Below, piece after piece: positions 37,545 to 47,415 of a stretch of DNA of 64,000 bases. Every line of letters starts with the position of its first letter. Position 1 is the first letter of the stretch. The notes beneath the pieces are model-generated. The model was not told the origin of the DNA and made no database searches. It was given only the letters and a program-made list of their open reading frames with translations. This DNA is from Bin34 sp963422415 (GTDB taxonomy: Bacteria > Chloroflexota > Anaerolineae > Caldilineales > Caldilineaceae): NCBI GenBank assembly GCA_963422415.1, contig OY729430.1:2790001-2854000 (forward strand). The letters are read 5' to 3'. The position numbers were made by a program, and so were the translations under genes.

Positions 37545-38110
37545 GGAATCCCTGCTTCGCTTCAGGTCTTCTATAGATTGCATTTCCGTTCCAAGTGCCT
37601 AGCTCCCTCTTCCTGAACTTGTGTGCAAGGCTTTCACCTGCCTGTCATCAGCAGAGACACCAAGTCGCTGAAACTCCCAGTTACAAGGAAACCGTTCCAG
37701 AGCATGTCAGCCATGTCCTTTGGTTTCGCGTCCCATTGTATCCATGGGCGATCCATACTCCCCTACTGGTTGGCAGAGCAATCTCAGTACATGCAGGAGC
37801 ACCCGACTTGGTGTGCTGGAACAGGACCCCAGCTTCAGGCGATATGTGCCTTAGATCTCAAAGAGAGAATCCAAGAGGTGAACCAAGAGTAGTGGCAGAC
37901 CAGCCATGACAGAGACAAGCAGGACAGATCGGAACGGCCTCAGACCTCATTTTGATTCAACTAGGGCATATGTTCTTTTGAATCCAACGTTCACGTTGCA
38001 CAAAATCGAGCCTAGGCAAAGAGGCTGTCAAGAGCCAAGAGGGAATTCAGTTCCAATATCATCGATGACGTCAGCTGCACAACCGCGGACCCAGAAGCCT
38101 GTTCTCTGCC
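37545..38110. other. Region with possible decayed coding sequence
   Basis: About 565 bases without an intact gene. A plus-strand fragment near 37760-37890 (AEQSQYMQEHPTWCAG and ALDLKERIQEVNQE) has protein-like composition but no start and no recognised family. It may be a remnant. Confidence 0.35.
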
Positions 38111-38482
38111 TTATGTTATGGCGCTCCATAGGGGTTCAAACAGATCTCCACGCACGACAGGCACTGTCCAAGCCACTGCGCGGTTGTCCCAAGCGGAATG
38201 TGTGGGCTCTGTCGCCCGGCAGAACAGGAATTTCACCATGTACCGATTGCGACCCGAAACATTCGTGCGATGCCACAGATCATAATGAATCAGGATAATC
38301 ATGCCTGAATGCACGGGACACGGTCCCCAAGGCCGATGCAGGATACTGGCCGCTTTGGCATTCCCTAGTGCCACTCCAGAGTTGTTGATCAGGAGCGCCG
38401 CGCTCCGTACGTACTTGAACCCGCAATCCTTTCTGCCGTATCTGCAGACCCGAGAGGAACGAATCACGCTGGACAGTGGCAC
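38111..38482 (-). pseudogene. C-terminal remnant of a PhyH-family dioxygenase
   Basis: The segment GMIILIHYDLWHRTNVSGRN followed by RYMVKFLFCRATEP and SAWDNRAVAW matches the distal-His strand and C-terminal region of phytanoyl-CoA dioxygenase-like proteins. The N-terminal two thirds, including the HxD metal motif, are absent, and no convincing start is present. An intact PhyH-family gene lies 2 kb away on the other strand but is not a close copy. Confidence 0.6.
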
Positions 38483-38797
38483 TGGATTACACTGTGACTC
38501 CTCGTTCCCAAATCATGCCGCAGGTCCAGCCGGATCTGAAGAAGGCAGGGAGTGAACTTGGGGTTCCATTTCCCCGCAGTCTGGCACGGAACCATATTGA
38601 GTACATCTTGGATCAAGCGCTCATACCAAGCAATGCCTACCTGTACCTACGACATGACAAACCGCACACTCTGCCGGCACCAGCAAACCTCACTGGTTCA
38701 ATAGCCACGGCACTGTCATTTGAAGATAGGATTCGAGGATCCCAATACGGCAGTGCAATCCAGAGAGGCAGTTTCCAAGCAGTACAGGAGGTATCCC
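38483..38797. other. Intergenic stretch upstream of the sulfatase
   Basis: About 315 bases. An open plus-strand frame is present but I recognise nothing in it. AGGAGG at 38786-38791 is the ribosome-binding site of the sulfatase. Confidence 0.4.
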
Positions 38798-40261
38798 TTG
38801 CGACCGAACATTCTCGTCTTCATGACGGACCAGCAGCAGGCCGATGTCATACAGCCTGATCATCCTTGCCTGACCCCCAATGCCGATGCCTTGGCCAAGA
38901 AAGGGTTGCGCCTTGCGTCAACCTACTGCCCCACAGCGCACTGTTGTCCGTCTAGGGCCACGTTCATGTCAGGGCTCTTCCCCAGCCGACACGGGATTCA
39001 CAACAACGTCAATACCCCAACGGCCATCAATCTCGATCTGAACGAAGGTGTGACCACATTTTCCGAACATCTCAAGGCAGCCGGGTACCGAATGCCCTTT
39101 ACCGGCAAGTGGCATGTGTCGGCTCATGAATCGGCCGCGGACCGCGGCTGGGACGTGCTGGATCCGCCACACAGCCCCCGCCCTTTGTGGCCACGGGATG
39201 TGGATTGCTGGTCACAGAAGTCCTTTGAAGATAAGATTCCCCCCCGCACGCCCGGACACGTCCAACGACCCGGATGGGGCGATTTCGAGCTGTATCGCAC
39301 GCTGGATGATGTGGGGGAACGTGCATACGAAGGTCTGAACGACTTTCAGGTCACCCAAAGAGCGGTCCAATGGCTGCGAACCGAAGCGACGCAGAAGGAT
39401 ACGCCTTGGATGTTGTGGGTGGGCACCATTGGCCCTCACGATCCTTTCAACGTGCCTGCCCGATACCGAGACATGTATGACGTCGGTGCGATCCCCTTGC
39501 CTCCCAACTACAGCGATACGCTGCAGGACAAGCCGGCCATCTACCAACGCCAGCGCCGGCAATTGTGGGATCAGCTGACAACCGATGAAGTCCGGGAATC
39601 CATTGCCCACTACTGGGCCTACTGCACGATTCAGGATGCCCTGCTGGGGGAAGTGCTCGCCGCCTTGGACGACACGGGACAGGCGGATGACACCCTAGTC
39701 ATTTTCCTGTCCGACCATGGAGACTACTGCGGCGCTCACGGGTTGTATCTCAAGGGCGTCCCCGCTTTCCGCGAGGCCTACCACGTACCCTGCATCATGC
39801 GCTGGCCCAACGGTCTGGTCAATCCCGGGCGGAGTGAAGACAGCTTGGTTTCGCTCGCGGACTTCGCCCCCACTTTTCTGGAATTGGCGGGTGTTCAGGC
39901 AACGCAAAGACCCTCCGGGACCAGTCTGATGCCCTTTCTTGAAGACCGCACGCCATCGGCATGGCGCAATGTCCTGTGTACCCAGCTGAATGGCGTGGAA
40001 CTGTATTACACACAGCGTGCCGTCTTCAATCATACCCACAAGTACGTCTTCAACGGATTCGATTTTGACGAATTCTATGATCTGGAACGGGATCCCCATG
40101 AAATGACCAACCGCATAGATGATCCGGCATACGAGAGCATACGGAGGGAACTGATATATGCCTTGTGGACATTCGCGGCGCAGGAGGAAGATCACATCTT
40201 CAATCCCTACGGCACTGTGGCGTTAATGCCCTATGGACCTGCCTTGGCCTTGGGCACATGA
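38798..40261 (+). CDS. Sulfatase (formylglycine-dependent, Cys type)
   Basis: A 487-residue arylsulfatase-family hydrolase that would remove sulfate esters from a glycan or small molecule. The activation motif C-x-P-S-R is C49-C50-P51-S52-R53, with Cys49 as the residue converted to formylglycine; this needs a maturation enzyme not seen in the window. Metal ligands include Asp11 in MTDQQQ and the late DHGDYCGAHG segment. The start is TTG 38798, six bases after a perfect AGGAGG; the ATG at 38720 has no such site. No signal peptide is seen, so it is probably cytoplasmic. Confidence 0.9.
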   Translation: MRPNILVFMTDQQQADVIQPDHPCLTPNADALAKKGLRLASTYCPTAHCCPSRATFMSGLFPSRHGIHNNVNTPTAINLDLNEGVTTFSEHLKAAGYRMPFTGKWHVSAHESAADRGWDVLDPPHSPRPLWPRDVDCWSQKSFEDKIPPRTPGHVQRPGWGDFELYRTLDDVGERAYEGLNDFQVTQRAVQWLRTEATQKDTPWMLWVGTIGPHDPFNVPARYRDMYDVGAIPLPPNYSDTLQDKPAIYQRQRRQLWDQLTTDEVRESIAHYWAYCTIQDALLGEVLAALDDTGQADDTLVIFLSDHGDYCGAHGLYLKGVPAFREAYHVPCIMRWPNGLVNPGRSEDSLVSLADFAPTFLELAGVQATQRPSGTSLMPFLEDRTPSAWRNVLCTQLNGVELYYTQRAVFNHTHKYVFNGFDFDEFYDLERDPHEMTNRIDDPAYESIRRELIYALWTFAAQEEDHIFNPYGTVALMPYGPALALGT

Positions 40262-40557
40262 GAGTTGCGTGGCATGTTGACACAACAGGCTGCACAGTAC
40301 AATGCAACCACAGAGCAGTGAGTCTGCCAAGACCTCTGCTGCCTGCATGATGTCGCTCGCTTAGTCGGCCCCATGCCAGAAGAAGGGCCAGTCTTGGATG
40401 CAAATGATTTGACCGGGAATGAGAGAGCGGATCGCTTGGTCCCTTATCTGTTTGCTTTTTGCAGCATTCGTGTTGATGCCATTGCATTTGCCGAGATTGA
40501 GCAATGCCGTTTGCAGGAAGAGCCGCTTCAGCTCTCTCGGGAGGAAATTAGGTAAAA

Positions 40558-41445
40558 ATGGTACACAAAGAAACCTCCAGTATTTCCGCAGAAGATTTGT
40601 CTTTTGATGTTCACAACCTAGATGTGTTCCGTGCAGCTTCCGTATTTGCAGAACAGGGAGCGTTGGTGGTCCGGGGCCTCTTGAAAAGCCATATTCCCGC
40701 AGTCAAACGCGACATCATGCGGACGGTGGCAGAATCCATTGCCATGCTGGATCAGGCCACGCGTTCCGAAGTCGGTTGGAACACGCCCAATGGATCCCTA
40801 TTCATTCCCGCTCCTCCAGAATATGACCGGGAGCAGCAGATCATGGTGGTAGCAGTCAATTATTACAACAGCGCCGCATTCCTGCACTCCGCGCTGGATA
40901 CACGCCTGTTGGATATGGTGGAAGCTATTTTGGGTCCTAACATTGAAACGTACAACGCAGGGCAAGTACTGGTCAAAGAGCCTGTCGGCGGTCACCCCAA
41001 GCATTTGCATCAGGATTCAGCCTATTTCGAACACAAGTATCTGGGACCAGTGGGCGTGCTGACCTATTGTGTCGATACCAATGTGGCCCGAGGCGCCTTG
41101 CATGTCGTTCCGGGAAGTCACAGGCTGGGACAGCTGGATCACATCGATACGTTCTCGCATTTGGGACTGGACGAGCACGAATGGCCGTGGGAGGCCGCTC
41201 TGCCCATTGAGGGGAAGGCCGGGGATGCCGTCTTCTTTCACGTCAAGACGATTCATGGCTCCAAGCCCAATTGCACGGATGTGACGCGGCCGGCTTTTGT
41301 CCACCGCTACCGCCGTCCCGACGACTACGTCATCGCAACCGGCACTACAGTCCGAAACCGGCGCAGCGTGGAACATGGCGAAACAAGCCGGACCCAAGGC
41401 CTTATGGTGCGGGGCATTCGGGTGGATGCCAATCCCGTCGTGTGA
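40558..41445 (+). CDS. PhyH (phytanoyl-CoA dioxygenase) family Fe(II)/2-oxoglutarate oxygenase
   Basis: A 295-residue non-haem iron oxygenase. The 2-His-1-carboxylate triad is His151-x-Asp153 (HLHQDSAYF) and His233 (VKTIHGSKPN). Arg244 (TRPAFVHRYR) is the probable 2-oxoglutarate anchor. VVPGSHRLG is also typical. It hydroxylates an unknown substrate. GGGAGGAAA stands upstream of the ATG. It follows the sulfatase on the same strand after about 300 bases. Confidence 0.88.
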   Translation: MVHKETSSISAEDLSFDVHNLDVFRAASVFAEQGALVVRGLLKSHIPAVKRDIMRTVAESIAMLDQATRSEVGWNTPNGSLFIPAPPEYDREQQIMVVAVNYYNSAAFLHSALDTRLLDMVEAILGPNIETYNAGQVLVKEPVGGHPKHLHQDSAYFEHKYLGPVGVLTYCVDTNVARGALHVVPGSHRLGQLDHIDTFSHLGLDEHEWPWEAALPIEGKAGDAVFFHVKTIHGSKPNCTDVTRPAFVHRYRRPDDYVIATGTTVRNRRSVEHGETSRTQGLMVRGIRVDANPVV

Positions 41446-41779
41446 AACCACCAATTCCCAACGTTCCAAAAAAGGAAACCCAGAAACTCTCTGCACGAGC
41501 AGTGTGGAGCAAAAGTCCGAGTGAATGTCCTGGCCCACACGGCAAAGAATGCTGATGTTGAGCAGGCAGGAGACGTTTGCGATTGCTTGGTACACGAGCA
41601 GCGCCGTAGGCACGATCTCTACCGACACGCCCTAGACAGAGACTATGCTCTCTGCCCTCCTACATTGGCCTCCGAACACCCGCCCTACCGCCACAGCCAT
41701 GGCAGCAAAGGCAGCCTAGTGTTGCACAGCCAACAACACCTACCTTGGGGGAGCTCTGTATCCAATAGCCCAAGACAGT
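41446..41779. other. Convergent intergenic region, nothing recognised
   Basis: About 330 bases between the PhyH-family gene (+) and the phosphoribosyltransferase gene (-). No gene or clear terminator hairpin was found. Confidence 0.4.
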
Positions 41780-42427
41780 TTATGCACTGCGTTGAAGCAC
41801 ACGTCGGGCTACAAACAGTCCAAACACGTTTGCCGCGGGAAGATGTTCAAGCAATTTCTTGCGACAGACGACAAATGTCGCTCCTGTAACCAGCAAATCA
41901 TCCAACAGGACAATCTGTTCAATATCCGGCAGATCTCCAAGATGTTCTTCACAAATGCGAATCCCATCCTCCAGCTCTTTCAAGGTGGAGCGTTGTCCGC
42001 TCTGATGTGCCGGTTGCCGTTCTCTAATAGTCTCAAGCAAGGGGCGGACATTCACTTGCGGGTCAATCGCACGAATGATCCGGAGATTCCGATCATCGTA
42101 CTCTGAATGGTCCGGGGGCTTGGAAGGTGGCACCGGAACAAAAGTGAAATTCAACAAAGTGTCGGGTTTCACATTGTGGCGAATGAGACTGCCGACTCTC
42201 TGGATATCGCACAGTTTGAACTTCCACTCTTTCGTCCCCTGTTTGTTCGGGTGCTTTTTGAGGTCGAATATTATGCGATTGGTAGCACTGTGATCATAAC
42301 CTTTTCGTGCTGTATATTCACCGAAGTAACAGCAAACATGTTCAGTATTCAAATAGTGGTGGTGATCTCTCTCAATGTCCCCGACAACTCGAAGCTTACT
42401 CTGCCAGCTCGGGTCGAATGTCGTCAT
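41780..42427 (-). CDS. ComF-like phosphoribosyltransferase-domain protein
   Basis: A 215-residue protein with the type I phosphoribosyltransferase signature in IVLLDDLLVTGATF (about residues 175-188), preceded by FTFVPVPPSKPP, the strand that begins the PRTase fold. The N-terminal 60 residues contain CCYFGEYTARKGYDHSATN with paired cysteines and a His-rich DHHHY segment, unlike classical ComF zinc fingers. It would make or use PRPP-linked nucleotides. The start overlaps the upstream DprA-like gene by 32 bases (by 65 if the TTG at 42460 is used), so the two are almost certainly coupled. Confidence 0.75.
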   Translation of the reverse strand: MTTFDPSWQSKLRVVGDIERDHHHYLNTEHVCCYFGEYTARKGYDHSATNRIIFDLKKHPNKQGTKEWKFKLCDIQRVGSLIRHNVKPDTLLNFTFVPVPPSKPPDHSEYDDRNLRIIRAIDPQVNVRPLLETIRERQPAHQSGQRSTLKELEDGIRICEEHLGDLPDIEQIVLLDDLLVTGATFVVCRKKLLEHLPAANVFGLFVARRVLQRSA

Positions 42428-43337
42428 ATTCGCGAACTCGAATAGCTCCTTGGGATTCAAGCTTGGCAGGCCAAGTTAGATTTGAATGTTTGAAACTGCT
42501 ATCCAAAATGAATAGCTTTCGGCCTTGCTTAAGCGCTGCGCGTGCCTGTATCAGTGTACCTGAAGTTTCACCTGCTTCAATGATGATCGTGGCTCGGGTC
42601 AGCGCTGCCATGGTCTTGTTGCGTTCCGGGAAAAAGAAACGATTGGTGGATGGGTTTTGCGCCTCGTAGCGTTCGACCGGAACTTGGCTGATCAGGAGAT
42701 GCTTTTCGGCTATGGTCCTTTGCAGAGCTTCATTGGATTTTGGATAGCAATATCCAAGCGGTGTGCCAATCACTCCGATTGTCTGACCTCCTTCCGAAAC
42801 TGCTGTTTCCAACGCGACCGTATCGATTCCCTCGGCTAGCCCGCTGACAATGGTAAACCCGTCGTCAACCAATGTCCTTACCATTTGACGAGTGCGTTTC
42901 TTGCCGCTATCGCTGGGACGCCGTGTCCCGACAACAGCAACAGATGGTGTACCTACAAGATCCCACCATCCCTGAAAGTAGAGCAACTCGACTGGATCGG
43001 TTGCATCTCGCAGACGGGCTGGATAATCCAACTCACCGTGCAGACGTAGATCGAACCAGCTGTCAAGCCTCTCACGCAGTTTGGCAATGACCTGCCGACC
43101 AGTTTCACGAGCTTCGTTTTCTCCCACAAAATCAGACGGACGGGCATCGGGAAATTGGGCGAATTTCCTTGCGAGGGACGAAAAACTCGCTTTGGGTTTA
43201 CGCCACAAAGTCTCATATGCACCAAGTTCAAGCGTAGCGTTGATCACGTCAACAAAGGGGCCGAGACTTCGTTCTGTAGCCGGGAGTAAGGATTGATTCA
43301 TGTCATTGTCTCGGCTGTATTGTTCCGACGAAACCAT
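42396..43337 (-). CDS. DprA/SMF-like Rossmann-fold (SLOG) protein
   Basis: A 313-residue DprA-like protein. It has SVAVVGTRRPSDSG, the glycine motif IVSGLAEGIDTVAL, FFPERNKTMAALTRATIII and ETSGTLIQARAALKQGR, all typical of the DprA Rossmann core. Classical DprA loads RecA on incoming DNA. This one lacks the C-terminal winged-helix domain of many DprA proteins and carries an unusual N-terminus. Its coupling to a phosphoribosyltransferase gene points to a nucleotide-linked or defence role rather than plain competence. No other competence genes are nearby. Confidence 0.82.
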   Translation of the reverse strand: MVSSEQYSRDNDMNQSLLPATERSLGPFVDVINATLELGAYETLWRKPKASFSSLARKFAQFPDARPSDFVGENEARETGRQVIAKLRERLDSWFDLRLHGELDYPARLRDATDPVELLYFQGWWDLVGTPSVAVVGTRRPSDSGKKRTRQMVRTLVDDGFTIVSGLAEGIDTVALETAVSEGGQTIGVIGTPLGYCYPKSNEALQRTIAEKHLLISQVPVERYEAQNPSTNRFFFPERNKTMAALTRATIIIEAGETSGTLIQARAALKQGRKLFILDSSFKHSNLTWPAKLESQGAIRVREYDDIRPELAE

Positions 43338-43890
43338 GTCATGCTTCCAATAAAAACGCTGTCACACCAGCCAAGAGGAACTGGCACTCCGCGGTTTGGG
43401 AACGCCTCCAGTTTCATGTCAATATCATATTATAGCTTATTATATCGTACAAATTGTCAATTGTTTTGCTGCTGTTTATGGTATTGACGGCTTTGGGAGT
43501 TGAAGGCAGTGAGCAACCAAGCCACAGATCAGATGGAATGGACACCGAAGTCCGCCACATTTCGATGCCGGTATGTTTCATTGGGACAGTGTTCTTCCAC
43601 TGGTCGTTGACAATTTCGATCATGGACGATTTCCACTGCACAGGTTGTCCCCAGGATCCGATGGCAGGGTATCCGTCCATTGTGGTCAATGGCCCTGTGT
43701 TCTGCCGAGTTACTTTGCCTCTCTACCGTCCACACCGAACACAAACGATCTCCTGTTTTCTGTTAATGTTGCCTATAGGGACAGAGGGTGCCGCACTTGA
43801 CCGCTTGATGGATTGGGTGAAACAGTGCGAAGACCAATGTTGGTCCATAGGGCCCGCCGGCCGCGCGACCCCAAGAGAGAAACAGATCGC
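43338..43890. other. Divergent intergenic region with an AT-rich core
   Basis: About 550 bases between the DprA-like gene (-) and the frameshifted AAA gene (+). An AT-rich tract at about 43418-43460 stands out from the surrounding base composition and may hold promoters. A plus-strand open frame at 43454-43894 has a hydrophobic start but no protein-like pattern beyond it, so it is not called. Confidence 0.4.
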
Positions 43891-45703
43891 ATGATCCCGC
43901 AACTGCCGTTCGGCAATGACGACTTTGCCCACATACAGACGCATGCCAACGCTCTGTATCTCTGTATGTGGACAAGACACACTGCATCGCGGACTTGCTC
44001 ACGCAAGCTCAAGGGCACAGCCCCCATCTGTTTCTCGCCCGACCGCGCCGTTTCGGCAAGACCCTGCTGCTGTCCACGGTCGAAGCCTTGTTTCAAGGCC
44101 GCCGCGACCTGTTTGCGAATACGTGGATCGGCCACGAGGGGCATTGGGACTGGGAGGATCGCACGCGACCTGTGCTGCGCCTGAATCTCGATGTGCGAGA
44201 TTTGCACACGCCAAGGGAAGTGCGAGCGGAATTGACGCGGCGTGTACTCGCACAAGTTCAGCGCCATCGCCTGCCGCCACTGCCTGTGACCGACGACGCC
44301 CCCCAGCCGCATGGATGGAGGAGATCGTATATGGCCTGTGGAAGGCTGCCGAACGCCGGATCGTGGTGCTGGTAGACAAGTACGATACAGCTCTCACAGA
44401 GAATCTGGACCGGCCCGACGCAGGGGAGGACATGCTGGATGTCTTACGCGCCTTCTACGGGGCCTTGAAGTCCAGTGGCCGCTTTATTGAGTACACGTTG
44501 GTGACAGGCATCACGCGACTGGCCCGTGCCGGTCTGTTTTCCGGCGCCAATCATCTTGTGGACCTTTCGTACAGGTCCCATGTAAATGGCCTGCTGGGAT
44601 TCACTCAGACGGAAATCCACGCTCCGACTGTGGCTGCCTTGGTGGCGCAGGGTGCCCGTCACTTGGGCTGTACTCGGAAGAGTTGTACGCGTCTCTGGAA
44701 CGGCAGTACAACGGCTACCGCTTCGCGACAGGACAGGATGCAGTCTACAACCCCTATACGCTGGCCGGGTGTCTGGAGGAACTGGTCCAACCCGATGCAG
44801 CCATGCACTGGAGTCTGGATCGTTTGCCGAGCAGCTGGATCCACACAGGCACGTCCAAGATGCTGTTGCTGGGTCTGCGCGCCCGCCGCCTTCAAGACCT
44901 GCCGATCCTGGAGGGGCAGGATGCACGGCCCTTGACCCAAATCCCTTTTGATGCCGGCCATCCAGATCTCGCGCCCCTCCTGTTTCAGGCCGGCTATCTG
45001 ACCTTGGACGCCGCGGTTCCCCCGGCCCTGACCTTCTCCAACCACGAAGTGCACGCGGCCTTTGCGGAATCCTTGGTGGAATGGCTCTCGAACACGACAC
45101 CGACGTGGTTGGAAAACCCAACGTTTCCGCTTGCCCAAAGAGCGGCACAGTTGCAGGATGCCCCGCTTCGACAGGACGCGGACGCCTTGTATCACGTAGT
45201 AGGCGGCTGCATGGAAGCTGTGCCGCTCGTTCTGCACCGGTTCGGCAGCCCGCAAGCCCACCCCTATGAACCGTTCTATCAGACCTTGCTGCATGTTATG
45301 TGCCAATTCTTGGACTTGCCCTTGGCAGCGGAATTGAAGGCGGGACACGGCCGGGCAGATCTGGCGCTGGAACTACCCGGCCGCATCTGCCTGCTGGAGT
45401 TGAAGGTGAATCGTAGCCCCGAGACAGCTCTGCGGCAGGCGTTCGGGAACTTCTACCCTGCAGTCTATGGCACGCGCGCTCTGCCCGTGACAGTCTGGGG
45501 GCTGCAGCAGTTCGACCGGACCGCTTACACGCTGCGAGCCTGCCAAGCTTGGGGATTTGGGCCAGTTCAACCTCTTGACAGGGCGTTGGGAGCACGAGCC
45601 TTTTGACATCCCTCTGGCTGAGTTGCGCCGGTGGCCTGAAAAGGCACACCAGACGTATGTGCACGAGACGCCTTTGCAGGATCCAGTCCTGCCTACCCCA
45701 TAG
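43891..45703 (+). pseudogene. Frameshifted AAA-ATPase-like/PD-(D/E)XK nuclease gene
   Basis: Read across frames, this gives a protein of about 600 residues of the AAA-ATPase_like plus PD-(D/E)XK (family 9) type. MIPQLPFGNDDF begins at ATG 43891. VDKTHCIADLL and the Walker A region ARPRRFGKTLLLS follow. The Walker B strand reads VVLVDKYDTAL, where the usual Glu is Lys. The nuclease motif is in AELKAGHGRADLALE and CLLELKVNR. Frame changes are needed near 43963, 44313, 44670 and 45560, the last restoring NLLTGRWEHEPFDIPLAELR to the TAG at 45701-45703. It is a pseudogene unless these are assembly errors. Confidence 0.82.
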
Positions 45704-46068
45704 AAGCGGCTCGGTTCGGAGCCTGGGAGAGCAGCAAGTTCAGTCTATTGCGCCAACAAGTGGGGTTGAAGCCCTATGAAGCCCCCACTGTTTGGCGCGC
45801 TCAAGGCGTCCCGTGTCTGTAACTCACGTTGGCGTCAGGCAACGAGCGGCTAAACCTCGGGAAGACAGAGGGCTCAGATCCGCGCCCGGACCAGAAACGC
45901 CCGCCTCACAGCGCTGCCAAAGAGGCCACTCCGACAGCTGCGGCAATGGAGCAAAGTCAAAGGCCTTTGGCTGCTGTGGGCAAAAAGACAACTGGCTGTG
46001 ACTTCAGCACGTACACCAGCAAGCCCCCATGCTGGCCTAGCCACTCAAGCCGAGAAGAACCCAACGGT
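45704..46068. other. Intergenic stretch after the AAA pseudogene
   Basis: About 365 bases with no gene. It contains the imperfect inverted repeat at 45750-45798; otherwise nothing was recognised. Confidence 0.4.
45750..45798. repeat. Imperfect inverted repeat
   Basis: Sixteen-base arms (45750-45765 and 45783-45798) match in reverse complement at 14 positions around a 17-base spacer. It lies just downstream of the AAA-type pseudogene. It could be a terminator-like hairpin or the end of a small mobile element; no second copy was seen in the window. Confidence 0.5.
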
Positions 46069-47400
46069 TCAAGCAAGGTAATGCTGAAAAGTTGGCATAT
46101 ATGCCTGATTGACCCCAAACATGTCGTTGACCATACTCCGAATTTCCCGTAGGGAAAGCACTGCCGCGGACAGAGGATCATGGGCTATGGCCTGGTAGAT
46201 CAGAGTGGGGTCTCCGCGCAGGATTCCTTCCACTGCCATCTCTTCGATTTGCGCGCTCAGTCCCGTCAGCAGGGCGCACTGGGCGGGAATGGAGCCCACT
46301 CCAACTGCTTCCAGTCCTGCGGCGCTGGCCCATACCGGCACCTCTACGCAGGCCTGTGAGGGCAAATTGTCCACCAAGCCCACGTTGGGCACATTGCCGT
46401 TGAACTTAAAAGGCTCTCCTCCCCGGATCGCATTCATGATGAACGCGGCATATTCGTGGCCCCGGGCCAGTTCCATGGGAGTGTCCGACGCAAACCAGCT
46501 CTTGGCTTCCTCCTTCCAGGAGGAGGCTCGTTCCCGATACCGGTTTAGCACATAGGCGTATTCTCCGGGATTCCAATTGGTGCCATGGGTGCAGTATTTC
46601 TCAATCAGATCGCCGCGCTTGCGGAACCACCAGTTATACTCGCTGTTGTGGCCGCTGGATTCCGTAACGTAGTAGCCCAAAGCCAAGTACATCTCGTTAC
46701 GCACCTGTTCTTGGTTGTAAATGTCCTTGTTCTCCGTAATGGCCTTGTGAATGAGGGGATACGCATCCTCTCCCCGGTACGTGAATTCCTTGTACCAAGC
46801 CATGTGGTTGATGCCGGCACAGGTATAGCGGATGTCGGCCGGATCTGCATCGATCCAGCCTGCCAGCATGGCAGCCGTGCCCTGTACACTATGGCACAGC
46901 CCCGTCAGTTCAATCGAAGTCTCCATGCTCATGGCCCGGCACAGCATGGCCATCGGATTCGTGTAGTTCAGCATGACTGCGTGAGGGCACAGCCTTTCCA
47001 TGTCCTTGGCAATGTCCAGCATGACGGGGAGGGTTCGGGCCGCCCGAAAAATCCCGGACGGTCCGCGCGTGTCGCCGATATTGGTGTCCACGCCATACGC
47101 CATGGGAATCTCGATGTCGTGGCGAAAGACTTCCGGTCCTCCCACCAAGATCGTGACCACCACGAAATCGGCGTGCCGCAACGCCTCTCCCCGGTCCTGT
47201 GTGGCGTACACCCGTGCCGGATAGTCGCCCAGCTCCACGATGCGGCGTACGGCCCGGTCCGCGAAGTCCAGCCGCTCTGCATCCACGTCCATGAGCCACA
47301 GATCTGCGTTCTCCAAGGTCTCGAAAGTCAGAACATCCCGAATCAGCTTGCGGGTAAATCCCAAGCTGCCGGCGCCTATGAACGCGATCTTGACGGCCAT
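46069..47400 (-). CDS. Glycoside hydrolase family 4 enzyme (alpha-galactosidase/glucosidase-like)
   Basis: A 443-residue NAD+- and Mn2+-dependent GH4 enzyme. The NAD motif GAGSLGFT is at the N-terminus. GLCHSVQG holds the metal-binding Cys-His, and GINHMAW holds the second His. TNPMAM and NVPNVGLVDNLP are further family segments. GH4 enzymes open glycosides by oxidation at C3. The exact sugar is not clear; the MelA-type subgroup is most likely. GGGAGGAG precedes the ATG. It is the last of three genes with uxuA and another GH4. Confidence 0.88.
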   Translation of the reverse strand: MAVKIAFIGAGSLGFTRKLIRDVLTFETLENADLWLMDVDAERLDFADRAVRRIVELGDYPARVYATQDRGEALRHADFVVVTILVGGPEVFRHDIEIPMAYGVDTNIGDTRGPSGIFRAARTLPVMLDIAKDMERLCPHAVMLNYTNPMAMLCRAMSMETSIELTGLCHSVQGTAAMLAGWIDADPADIRYTCAGINHMAWYKEFTYRGEDAYPLIHKAITENKDIYNQEQVRNEMYLALGYYVTESSGHNSEYNWWFRKRGDLIEKYCTHGTNWNPGEYAYVLNRYRERASSWKEEAKSWFASDTPMELARGHEYAAFIMNAIRGGEPFKFNGNVPNVGLVDNLPSQACVEVPVWASAAGLEAVGVGSIPAQCALLTGLSAQIEEMAVEGILRGDPTLIYQAIAHDPLSAAVLSLREIRSMVNDMFGVNQAYMPTFQHYLA

Positions 47401-47415
47401 GCGAGAACTCCTCCC

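Noticed and set aside
43454..43894. Plus-strand open frame with a hydrophobic start (146 codons)
   Set aside because: Beyond the first 15 residues it shows no protein-like pattern, and its end overlaps the start of the AAA-type gene.
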